Below, in pieces: positions 26,329 through 35,500 of a stretch of 64,000 nt of DNA. The notes under the pieces were generated by a model, which saw nothing but the letters and a program-made list of their open reading frames with translations, did not search any database and was not told the DNA's origin. The position numbers were made by a program, and so were the translations under genes. The DNA comes from Paenibacillus glycanilyticus NBRC 16618 (lineage in GTDB: Bacteria; Bacillota; Bacilli; Paenibacillales; Paenibacillaceae). The DNA lies in the NCBI RefSeq assembly GCF_004000805.1, contig NZ_BILY01000002.1, positions 186,001-250,000 of the forward strand, read 5' to 3'. Each line of letters starts with the position of its first letter. Positions within the stretch are counted from its first letter, which is position 1.

Positions 26329-27165
26329 TTATTCGCTGTCCGCCCAGGAATGCCGCGGCTTCCAGCCGAGCACCCTCTCGGCTTCCTTGTTGCTGACGAT
26401 TGCCGTCCGGTCCGGGAACGGATCGCGCAGATCCTTTACATCCGGATAGAACTGTTCGATTAACTCCGCGGTTGGCCGGTCGCTCAGCGTATCGCTGCTT
26501 GTAATGTTGAGGCAGACTGCGCCTCTGTCTTCGACCTTAAGCGAAGCGATGCAGGCGCTGACGGCGTCCCGGATGTCGATGTAGCTCCAGAAAATATTTT
26601 TGAACGCCTCCGGCTTGCTAATGGCAAGATGCTTGTAATCCTCCGGCTTCGTAATCATGGAGAAGCGGAGCGAGATCACCTGCATCCCGTTACGGCGGTC
26701 GAACATCGCGGCCGTCAGCTCGTTTACGATCTTCGATAGGCCATAGCATTCCTGCGGCTGCTGCGGATGCTCCTCGTCCACCGGAAGATAATCCGGCGAG
26801 AACGGGGTGGGCGCCCAAGCAAAACCGTACGAGGATTCGCTGGAGCCAACAACAACCTTGCGAATGTTGAGCAGCGAAGCTGCTTCGAGAATATTGTAGC
26901 CGGACACCACATTATTAGAAAAAATATACGGATAAGGGTAACCAAGCGGAGCCGGAATGGCAGCCAAGTGTATGACCGCATCGGCCCCATGGAGCGCGGA
27001 GACGACTTGTCCGAAATCGTTCAGGTCCACTTTAATCTGGCGGCACCTCAGCTCGTTGGAACGCTGCGTATCCAAGGAAACCACGCTATAGCCCTCCTGC
27101 TGAAGCTCCTTGATCAGAGCCGACCCCAGCTTGCCGCTGCCGCCTGTTACTGCAATTGTTTTCAT
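26329..27165 (-). CDS. NAD-dependent epimerase/dehydratase (extended SDR)
   Basis: A 278-residue Rossmann enzyme with the nucleotide loop TGGSGKLGSAL (7-17) and the catalytic Y-x-x-x-K in YGLSK (about 141-145), with Ser in SSESSYG. The short length and lack of a large C-terminal lobe resemble uronate dehydrogenase-like members, which would suit a glucuronate pathway, but this is not proven. It follows the ManD-like gene at 28 bases on the same strand. Confidence 0.85.
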   Translation of the reverse strand: MKTIAVTGGSGKLGSALIKELQQEGYSVVSLDTQRSNELRCRQIKVDLNDFGQVVSALHGADAVIHLAAIPAPLGYPYPYIFSNNVVSGYNILEAASLLNIRKVVVGSSESSYGFAWAPTPFSPDYLPVDEEHPQQPQECYGLSKIVNELTAAMFDRRNGMQVISLRFSMITKPEDYKHLAISKPEAFKNIFWSYIDIRDAVSACIASLKVEDRGAVCLNITSSDTLSDRPTAELIEQFYPDVKDLRDPFPDRTAIVSNKEAERVLGWKPRHSWADSE

Positions 27166-27193
27166 ATGGATAACACTCCTATTAATGAAGAAA

Positions 27194-28417
27194 TTATGGG
27201 CGTACCAGCGTGCCGTCCGCCTTGCGGTCCAGCTGATAAGGATTGAAATACACCGATTTGCTCCAGCCTTCTCCGAGCAGCTGCTGCGCCTTCAGCTCAT
27301 CCAGCTCGATGCCGAGACCCGGTTTTTGCGACGGATACAGATAGCCGCCTTTCCGCTTGATATGTCCCTCGAAGGCATCCTTCTCCTCCGGCTTGAAATG
27401 GTTCACTTCCTGAATGCCAAAGTTCCAGATCGCCATATCGAGGTGGACGGCCGCCGCCTGATTGACGGGATCGTTCTCCCCGCCCTCCTGCCAAGCGGTA
27501 CGTACGCCAAACGCTTCGGCTAAAGCGGCGATTTTGCGGCAGGCGCTAATACCTCCCGCCTTGGATACTCGAACGCGGATAAAGTCGATCAGCTGCTCCT
27601 TGATCAGCTGCGTCCACTCCTGCGGGTTCACGAACAGCTCGCCAACGGCCTGAGGAGTTGCGCATTGCTGCCGCAAGTGACGGTACCAGCCGATCTGCTC
27701 CGGCGCGATGGCATCCTCGAGGAAGAACAAGCTGTATGGTTCTACCCGCTTCGCAAGCTGAATCGCGTTTACCGGCGTCAAATGCTCATGCACGTCATGG
27801 GTGAACTGGACGCCCATTCCGAATTCATTCCGCAGCTGTTCGAACATATGCGGGATCGCATGCAAGTATGACTGCTCGTCAAATACCGGACCGCTCCCCC
27901 ATGCCTGCTGCGGAATATTCGCCTTATCCCGGTCAATAAAGCCGCCTCCGCCGTAGCCGCCCATCTGTACGCGGATGACGGTATAGCCTTCTTCCATAAA
28001 CCGGTGCACATCCTCTTTCAGCTCGGCAAGATCCTTGCCGCCGGCATGACCGTAACATGGAACCGCAGCGCGGCAGGCTCCGCCAAGCAGCTGGTAGACG
28101 GGAAGCCCAGCTTCCTTGCCTTTTATATCCCACAGCGCCATGTCGATGCCGCCGATTGCGGTATGCAGCAATGCGCCGTTTCTCCAATACCCGCTCATAT
28201 ACATCGTCTGCCACAAATCTTCTATATTGGCGGCATCCTTGCCGATTAATAGAGGGGCAAGCAATTGCTCGATAATTTGCACGACCGCTTCCGGATTATA
28301 GACATCGGATGCGGAGCCAAGCCCGTACAGCCCATCCTGGTCGGTAATTACTTTGACGATGGTCCAGGTCCCGTTTTTGCGGGTGCGAATACATTTGATT
28401 CCCGTTATTTTTGCCAT
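27194..28417 (-). CDS. Enolase-superfamily dehydratase, ManD/RspA-like
   Basis: A 407-residue member of the mandelate racemase/enolase group. Metal ligands Asp208 (HDVHEHL), Glu234 (FFLEDAI) and Glu260 (VGELF) sit within two residues of those of characterised D-mannonate dehydratase ManD; His210 follows. WQEGGENDPVNQ near 309-320 replaces the usual ManD segment, so the substrate may be another sugar acid. The ATG at 28417 has GGAGGG 7 bases upstream; an outer frame to 28486 is rejected. It heads a two-gene unit with the epimerase gene. Confidence 0.85.
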   Translation of the reverse strand: MAKITGIKCIRTRKNGTWTIVKVITDQDGLYGLGSASDVYNPEAVVQIIEQLLAPLLIGKDAANIEDLWQTMYMSGYWRNGALLHTAIGGIDMALWDIKGKEAGLPVYQLLGGACRAAVPCYGHAGGKDLAELKEDVHRFMEEGYTVIRVQMGGYGGGGFIDRDKANIPQQAWGSGPVFDEQSYLHAIPHMFEQLRNEFGMGVQFTHDVHEHLTPVNAIQLAKRVEPYSLFFLEDAIAPEQIGWYRHLRQQCATPQAVGELFVNPQEWTQLIKEQLIDFIRVRVSKAGGISACRKIAALAEAFGVRTAWQEGGENDPVNQAAAVHLDMAIWNFGIQEVNHFKPEEKDAFEGHIKRKGGYLYPSQKPGLGIELDELKAQQLLGEGWSKSVYFNPYQLDRKADGTLVRP

Positions 28418-28600
28418 TCGATTACCCTCCTCTTGTCGTGCTCCCTCCCATTCTAGTCCGCTTTGGGCGTGCTCTAAATGAGACATCTTTAAACTTTCTG
28501 TCGCATTCTTAGCCTCTTTCGCTTGAGCTATGTCTAGGCGCCGGTTCTTGCGCTAGATTAGATATAGCCATGCTAGATGAAGTAACAGGAGGAATGGAAA

Positions 28601-31237
28601 ATGGTTAACGCCAATGCGGCTTTGTACAAAAGGGCGGATGCTCCTATTGAGCAGCGCTTGGAGGATTTATTGGGGAGGATGACGTTGAAAGAGAAGGTCC
28701 GCCAGCTGGATCAATATTTTGGCGCTTCGTTTATGAGCGCTACTCATCCGCATATGATTACCGTTATGGCCGACGATGCGGTCGTGAACTGGGACAAAGT
28801 AAAAGAAGTGGTTGGCAAGGACGGCATTGGCTGTCTGCATGACTTATACGGCACAGCCGAGGCGAATAATCAGCTGCAGCGTTATGCGGTGGAAGAAACG
28901 CGGCTGGGCATTCCGATCCTGTTTAGCGAAGAGGCGCTTCACGGCCTGCTGCGGCCGGGCTTTACGGTATATCCGCACGCGATCACCATGGCTTCCACCT
29001 GGAACCCGGAGATTGTGAGAGAGATTGGCCGGCAGATCGCGGCCGAATCGCGCAGCGTCGGCATTCACGAGACGTTTGGACCGGTGCTGGATCTGGCCCG
29101 CGAGCCGCGCTGGGGACGCGTGGAAGAGACGTTTGGCGAGGATACGCATCTGGCGAGCCGCATGGCGGTGGCGATGATCAAAGGACTTCAAGGCGATGAC
29201 CTGTCTGCGAATACCAGCATCATTGCGGAGCCCAAGCATTTTGCCGTACACGGTATTCCGGAATCCGGACTGAACCACTCTCCCGCCTCAATCGGCCTTA
29301 ACGATATGCATGCCTACCACCTTCCGGTCTTTGAAGCGGCTTTCGTGGAGGCTGGCGCGGTTAATGCGATGTGCTCCTATAATTCGATCGACGGCGTTCC
29401 TTGCTCCGCGGACTACAGCCTGCTGACGGAAGTGCTTCGAGGACAGTGGAACATGCCTGGTTTTGTCCGTTCCGATCTCGGAGCTATCGCCCGCCTGCAG
29501 CATGCCCATTTTACGGCTGATTCGGAGAAGGAAGCGATCCGCCAGGCGCTTGTTGCCGGTACGGATATGCAATATTATGACTATCCGCATGAGCTTTACC
29601 AGCAGTCCATAATGGAAATGGTAGAGCGCGGAGAGCTGGATTCGGCGGTTGTGGATCAAGCCGTCTCCCGCGTGCTCAAGGTAAAGTTTATGCTAGGCCT
29701 GTTCGAGAACCCTTATGCCGATCCGGAGCTTTCCAAGCGGGTAATCCGCCGTTCCGAGCATGGACGGACGGCGCTTCAGACGGCGCGGGAAGGCATTGTT
29801 TTGCTGAAAAATGAGGCTGAAGCTCTTCCGCTCAGCAAAACTTTGAGCAGCATTGCGGTTATTGGACCTAGCGCAGCCGAAGCCCGGCTGGGCGACTACA
29901 CCCCTTATATCGAGGGCTTTAAGCCGGTAACTCTGCTAGAGGGCATTCAACGAGCCGTGTCTTCCGGGACAAAAGTGCTGTATGCCAAGGGTACGGGCAT
30001 TCTGGCCGATGAGCTGGAAGCCATTCCGGCGGACTGCCTCCATGACGGCAGCGGCAATCCGGGACTCGTTGGCGAATACTTCAACAATCCGGAGCTGGTA
30101 GGCGAGCCTGTGCTGAGCAAGCTGGATCGGAACATTAACTTCAACTGGGTAATTACGAAGCCGGATCAAAGCATTAACACGATGGGCTTCTCCGTCCGGT
30201 GGACAGGCAAGCTTGTTCCGAAGCATAGCTTCAGCGGTTATATCGGCACGATCAGTCAGGACAGCATGCGCTTCTGGCTGGACGGCGAGCTTGTCGTAGA
30301 CGGCTGGGGCAAGGACAAGAGCGCCAAACGCAGCGTGGCGATCGCGCTGGAAGCCGGTCGCGAATACGATATCCGCGTAGAATATTGCAAGGATACCAAC
30401 GGCGTCGAAATCGTGCTCGGGTGGAATCATAATACGATTGGGATTCAAGATGCGGTAGCTGTCGCGGCTCAAGCCGATGTTGCGGTTATCGCGCTTGGCG
30501 ATTCCGAGCGCACCTGCGGGGAAGGCATTGACCGGAACAGCCTGGAGCTGCCGGGCGACCAGCTTAAGCTTTTGAAGGCCGTATATGAGACGGGCACTCC
30601 CGTTATTCTGGTTCTCCAGAATGGACGTCCACTGACATTGGAATGGGAATCGGAGCATATTCCGGCTATTATCGAAGCCTGGTATCCGGGCGAGCAAGGC
30701 GGCAACGCCATTGCTGAAGTGCTGTTTGGCGATTACAACCCGGCTGGCCGTCTGCCAATCTCCTTCCCGCGGACAATCGGCCAAATTCCGGTCTATTATA
30801 ACCGGCGCCGCGGCGGGCAAAAGCATTATGTCGGCGGCAATAACGAGCCGCTTTATACTTTTGGCCACGGCCTGAGCTACACTACCTTCCGCTATGATAA
30901 TCTCCGCTTGGAATCGGAGAAGATTGGTGTAGAGGATAGCATGGCCGTAACGTTCGACGTGACCAATACAGGAGACCGCGCCGGCGACGAGGTCGTTCAG
31001 CTCTATGTGAGCGACGTGTTCAGCTCCGTCGCGCGTCCGGAGAAAGAGCTGCGGCATTTCAAGCGGATCCGCCTGCAAGCGGGAGAAACCGCAGCCGTCA
31101 CGTTCACGCTGACCCCGCGCGACCTCCGCGTCCTCGGCCGAGACCTGCAGTGGACCGTCGAGCCCGGCACCTTCCGCGCCTTAATCGGCCCAAGCTCCAG
31201 TAACATCGCCCTGGTGGGCGAGTTTGAGGTGAACTAA
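28601..31237 (+). CDS. GH3 beta-glycosidase with PA14 insert
   Basis: An 878-residue cytoplasmic enzyme with no signal peptide. Domains in order: GH3 N-terminal TIM barrel (about 20-330, nucleophile Asp292 in GFVRSDLGAI), start of the alpha/beta sandwich (about 395-480), PA14 insert (about 488-615, opening GLVGEYFNNPEL), rest of the sandwich (about 625-745), and a fibronectin III-like C-terminus (about 790-870). PA14-bearing GH3 enzymes usually act on short beta-linked glucosides or xylosides. AGGAGG precedes the ATG. It is divergent from the ManD-like gene. Confidence 0.93.
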   Translation: MVNANAALYKRADAPIEQRLEDLLGRMTLKEKVRQLDQYFGASFMSATHPHMITVMADDAVVNWDKVKEVVGKDGIGCLHDLYGTAEANNQLQRYAVEETRLGIPILFSEEALHGLLRPGFTVYPHAITMASTWNPEIVREIGRQIAAESRSVGIHETFGPVLDLAREPRWGRVEETFGEDTHLASRMAVAMIKGLQGDDLSANTSIIAEPKHFAVHGIPESGLNHSPASIGLNDMHAYHLPVFEAAFVEAGAVNAMCSYNSIDGVPCSADYSLLTEVLRGQWNMPGFVRSDLGAIARLQHAHFTADSEKEAIRQALVAGTDMQYYDYPHELYQQSIMEMVERGELDSAVVDQAVSRVLKVKFMLGLFENPYADPELSKRVIRRSEHGRTALQTAREGIVLLKNEAEALPLSKTLSSIAVIGPSAAEARLGDYTPYIEGFKPVTLLEGIQRAVSSGTKVLYAKGTGILADELEAIPADCLHDGSGNPGLVGEYFNNPELVGEPVLSKLDRNINFNWVITKPDQSINTMGFSVRWTGKLVPKHSFSGYIGTISQDSMRFWLDGELVVDGWGKDKSAKRSVAIALEAGREYDIRVEYCKDTNGVEIVLGWNHNTIGIQDAVAVAAQADVAVIALGDSERTCGEGIDRNSLELPGDQLKLLKAVYETGTPVILVLQNGRPLTLEWESEHIPAIIEAWYPGEQGGNAIAEVLFGDYNPAGRLPISFPRTIGQIPVYYNRRRGGQKHYVGGNNEPLYTFGHGLSYTTFRYDNLRLESEKIGVEDSMAVTFDVTNTGDRAGDEVVQLYVSDVFSSVARPEKELRHFKRIRLQAGETAAVTFTLTPRDLRVLGRDLQWTVEPGTFRALIGPSSSNIALVGEFEVN

Positions 31238-31349
31238 GCCGTTCGCGTGCTGTAAGCCTCTATTGCAGGTTACAGTAGACAGTTAGCTCAAGTGCACCGG
31301 TTGGCGGGCGTTGATAAAGGAGATTGGCAATCCTTTAAAACACAAAAAC

Positions 31350-31384
31350 AAAAGGGTTGCCCCGGTGTAGGGGCAACCCTTTCT
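31350..31384. terminator. Bidirectional terminator
   Basis: AAAGGGTTGCCCC-GGTGTA-GGGGCAACCCTTT between the GH3 gene and the convergent oxidoreductase gene. Confidence 0.9.
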
Positions 31385-31386
31385 TG

Positions 31387-32355
31387 TTATCTCTTCAGCG
31401 GATCGTAACCCGCTGCCTGATAGATCATTTCGCTTAAGGATACGACCTTGAGGGCGAACTCGCCCGGAACAAGTACTTCGTGGCGGCCAAGGATGGCGTC
31501 GATGAAGCTTTTGTCCTGGTTCGTGGTTTGCTCCGGAAGCTCCGGTACGAATGGCTCCTCGTTCAAACGGCGAAGCGTAATTTTTCCGTTGTCGTAGTAG
31601 ATGCCGCCGTTGTCCCCGCAGAACGCAAACGTCTCGTTCCAGCCTGGCGCATAACCGGCGAAGTTGAGGCCCGCAAGAGCCCCTTCCGCAAAGCGGATGG
31701 AAGTGAAGCTGTCGATCTCAACCGGCGCTCCATGGTTCTGAAGCTGGGATTTCACTTCAACCGGAGTCATTCCGGTCGTCCAGAGCAGCACGTCGATAAT
31801 ATGGCTGCCGGAATCCATCAGGAATCCGCCGCCGGAGAGCGAAGGAACCTGCCTCCACGTGCCTTCCGTAAGCTGATACCACTCTTGGCTAAGTGAAGCG
31901 GTTACAGAAGTCAACCTCCCGATCTCTCCGCTTGCAATGGCATCCCGAATGTACAGAAATTCCGGCTGAAAATGCCGTTGGTACGACACCTGCATCACTT
32001 TCCCCGACTCTTCCGCCTTCTGAATAAGCTGCTCCGCTTCCTTCGACGAGCAAGTCATCGGCTTCTCGATAAGCACATGCAGCCCTCTATCCAGCGCATC
32101 GTAAGCTTGTCTGAAATGAAGCGTATGCGGCGAGCAAATCACAACCGCATCCAGCTCCCCCTGCTCAAGCATATCCTCATAAGCGGAGAACTGCCGGGCA
32201 TCCTGCAAACCAAATCTTTCAGCAAAAGCAATGCGATTGCCTTCGCTGGTATCCGATAGCGCGGTAATCTGAATCTCCGGGAGCTCCAGCAGCTGCTTGG
32301 CATGCCAGCCGGCAATACCTCCCGTTCCAATAAACCCGATCCGAATGTTGCTCAT
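31387..32355 (-). CDS. Gfo/Idh/MocA-family sugar oxidoreductase
   Basis: A 322-residue NAD(P)-dependent dehydrogenase with an N-terminal Rossmann loop GFIGTGGIAGWHA and the family motif EKPMTCS near residue 95. H-x-x-D appears in SGSHIIDVLLW. Such enzymes oxidise or rearrange sugars and inositols; the substrate is not readable. The ATG at 32355 has GGGAGG 9 bases upstream, and a longer frame to 32412 is not supported. It is transcribed alone among carbohydrate genes. Confidence 0.88.
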   Translation of the reverse strand: MSNIRIGFIGTGGIAGWHAKQLLELPEIQITALSDTSEGNRIAFAERFGLQDARQFSAYEDMLEQGELDAVVICSPHTLHFRQAYDALDRGLHVLIEKPMTCSSKEAEQLIQKAEESGKVMQVSYQRHFQPEFLYIRDAIASGEIGRLTSVTASLSQEWYQLTEGTWRQVPSLSGGGFLMDSGSHIIDVLLWTTGMTPVEVKSQLQNHGAPVEIDSFTSIRFAEGALAGLNFAGYAPGWNETFAFCGDNGGIYYDNGKITLRRLNEEPFVPELPEQTTNQDKSFIDAILGRHEVLVPGEFALKVVSLSEMIYQAAGYDPLKR

Positions 32356-32465
32356 TCCATCTAGCCTCCCAACATGAATAGCCATTCCAGTATCTGCATT
32401 TCGATAAGGCATTACTTGTCTAGCTTATTGGTGCAAAGGCATGTTTAGTACGCTAATAATACGCC

Positions 32466-32502
32466 AAAAAGGAGCCGGATTCCTGCTCGGAATCCGGCTC
32501 CC
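32466..32502. terminator. Terminator after the giant SLH protein gene
   Basis: GGGAGCCGGATTCC-GAGCA-GGAATCCGGCTCC followed by TTTTT on the minus strand. Confidence 0.9.
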
Positions 32503-32513
32503 CTCATCCTAAA

Positions 32514-35500
32514 TTATTTATTGTAGATCCGGTAGAACAATACGGCTGCTTCCGCCCGCGTCAACCGGCCTTTTGGCTCCAGCAGTCCGTCATGACCCTG
32601 CAAGAGACCCGCCTTCACAAGCGCGCTTATGCTGCTCTTCGCGTAAGCCGAAATATCATCGGCATCCGCAAACCCCGCAAGCACATCCTCGGAGCCGGCT
32701 GGAAGACCGGCTTTCGCAACAGTAAGAGCACGCTCGATAAACGTTGCCGCTTCTTCTCTCGTAATCGGAGCTTCCGGATTAAACCGGTTGCCGCCGGCAC
32801 CGTTCGTAATACCAAGAGCCTTGGCTGTGCCTACCGCATTGGCATAATAACGATTCGAGCTCACGTCAGCAAAGCTGCCCGGAGTGTCCGTTGAAAATCC
32901 AAACGTATCGACGAGAAGCTTCACGAAATCGGCCCGCTTAATCGATGCGCCAGGAGCGTAAGACGTATCGGATACGCCGTTAATGATTCCCTTCGCCGCA
33001 AGCACCTCGATTGCTTCTTTCGCCCATGCGTAGCCGTTCAGATCGCTGAACGATTTTTGCACGAAAGCAACCGCATACTGACTGAAGTGCTTTGTCGTAA
33101 ATACGATGCTTCCGGCAGCTTCCTTATACTGTCCGCTAGGTACCGGGAACGGCTTGCCGCTTCCGTCGATGTACCAGACGGTCAACTTTTTGGCATCGGC
33201 TTTCTCGGCAGCCGAAGGGGTATACGGAAGGGATACCGTCACCGGCGACTGGCTGTTATGCCAGTCAATCGTTTGACCGGCAGACTGGATCGACAAATCC
33301 ACAACCGGACGGTCGCCAAGCTTCTTCTTCAGCTCTTCGCTCCAACCGCTGGTATTCGCGCTGCCAATGCTGATGGTTACCGTCTGACCAAGCTTACCCG
33401 CATCCGGCTTCAGCATATCGCTCGAGAGCAGTATAGTCCCTGTCGGGGTTACCAGTTCGATTTGCTTATCCGGCGATTGCTGGTTCACGTAGCTTGAAGG
33501 AAGCTCCAAGGAGTAGCCATTAGCTCCAGCTACGCTAGGAAGCACCACGGTAACCTTCTTCTTGCCGTCCTGGCCAGCCGCTGCTTTCGAGAACGCTTGA
33601 TCCAGCAACGCAGCGGTCAGCGAAAGTTTTGCATGTTTCGAACCGGCATCAAGCGTTCCCTTGCCTTCCACCTGAACCGCGCCATTCGCGCCAACCGTCA
33701 CCTTCGGCTGATCCGTTTGCCCAGCACCGGATCCCGAGCCGGAACCCGGCCCGTTACCCGGATTGGTTGTTCCGCCAAGCGCCGACAATCTTGCCGACAG
33801 TCCGGATTTTACCGTTCCTTGCGGAAGCAGGCTGACAAAGTTGGTTGCCGCGTCAATGCTTGTTACATCCTTATGCTGCTCAGCCGCTGCTACCGCTGCT
33901 TCCGCCGATTGCTCGAGCAGACTTTCGTAATCCGAGCTGAGCAGGTACAAATCGCCAAATTGCGTAGCGTCCTTGCTTGTTCCAATCCCCTGGTTATATT
34001 CGATAAAGCCCGAACGGCCGGCGCCGTCATGTTCATTGAGCAAAATCGTCAGACCAAGCGGATCCTCCTGCGAGAACGTATAACCTGCGCCATGCAAGGC
34101 GGAGAGCGGAATGGTAATGTCATAGACCGTCTGATGAGTCGCCTCATCCCGCGTAATAACCGCATCCGCATCGTTAAATGCTCCGCCAGCTACACCTGCC
34201 GGCGCGCGCCATCTCCACTTGGAGACCGTGCCGCTGTTCGTAAGGGCAAAACCAAGCTCGTTTACGTTTTGGCTGGCGGAGCCGTCTTTTCTCGATAAAT
34301 CAATGCCAAGCTGCAAGCTGTCGCCCTGCCAAATATCGCCGTTCGTCCAGGTCTGGTAATGCGTATTGTCCGTTGCGCGGACCGTCACATAGAGATTATC
34401 GTTATCCCAATGTACATTCGCCTGCGCGCTCAGGTCGTCCTTGCCGCCCCAAATGCCGCCTAGACTCGAGTAATTGGTGGAGCTTGAAATATCGATAGTA
34501 GGCTGAACCTGGCTGTTGTCGTCCTTGCGCGTCGCAAACGACTGAGCGGTCTTCACCTGCGTCACATAGGAATAGCCATTATCCAGCGTTACTTTGTACT
34601 TCAGAGTGTCCGCGGGCAAATAAGGAAGCTTAACGAGTACGCTCTCTCCAAGCGCGATACCGTTGAAACGAACAGGCACAAATTTGTCCTTGTAGCTATC
34701 CGGCGCAATAACTTCAATTTTGCCGGCAAGCGGATCGGATTCGGTCATATTGGTCAGCTTCAGGGCAAAATTCGCGTTAGCCGGGTTGCTCTCGTCGAAC
34801 TCTCCCTTCACTAGATCAAGCGCAACCGGAACCAGGTTCGAGCCCGTCACCTTTGTTCCCGCTTCATTAATGAGCTGCAAACCGCCTTTAAACAGGTTGT
34901 TTGCGATAATCAGCTTTTCAATGTCAGGACCGGCATATACATGATTCGTGTTTGGCTGCTGGAAGTAGGAATCGTAAAGCGTAATGTCGCCGCCAAGTGC
35001 GTTAATGCCGCGCTGTCCAACTCTCGTAAAGTTGCTTTGCTGAATGCGGACATCTCCTCCGAAAATATCAAAGGAACGTGTCGTATCTCCCCACATCGAA
35101 GAGTTGAAGAATACGGCCTTGGAATCAAAATCCTCGCCAACAACCACGTATACTTTGTCCGAGGAGCTCATCGACACCAGCTCGGTATTAATCAGCTTCA
35201 GACCCGCTTCTCCCGCCGCATCAAGCACGGCGCCCTTCTTGCTGCCGTCCGTACCGTGGCCGATGACAACCGCTTCAGGTCCAACCCCGTTCTGCTCTTC
35301 AAAATGAATCCCGTATTTCGAACCGTATACGAACGTATTAAAGATCGTCTCGTTCTTCACGTCGCCAATCCGGAACGCATCCAGATTTTCCTTCTGGTAG
35401 CTCCATACCGCATCAAAGTCCTGATCCGTGGAAGGATGGTTAGGGAAATTGTTGCGCCCGTAATAATGCGGGTTGAACTGAACGTTGCGCATCAAACCGC

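Noticed and set aside
29936..31078. 380-residue minus-strand frame
   Set aside because: It is antisense to the GH3 gene and shows no domain.
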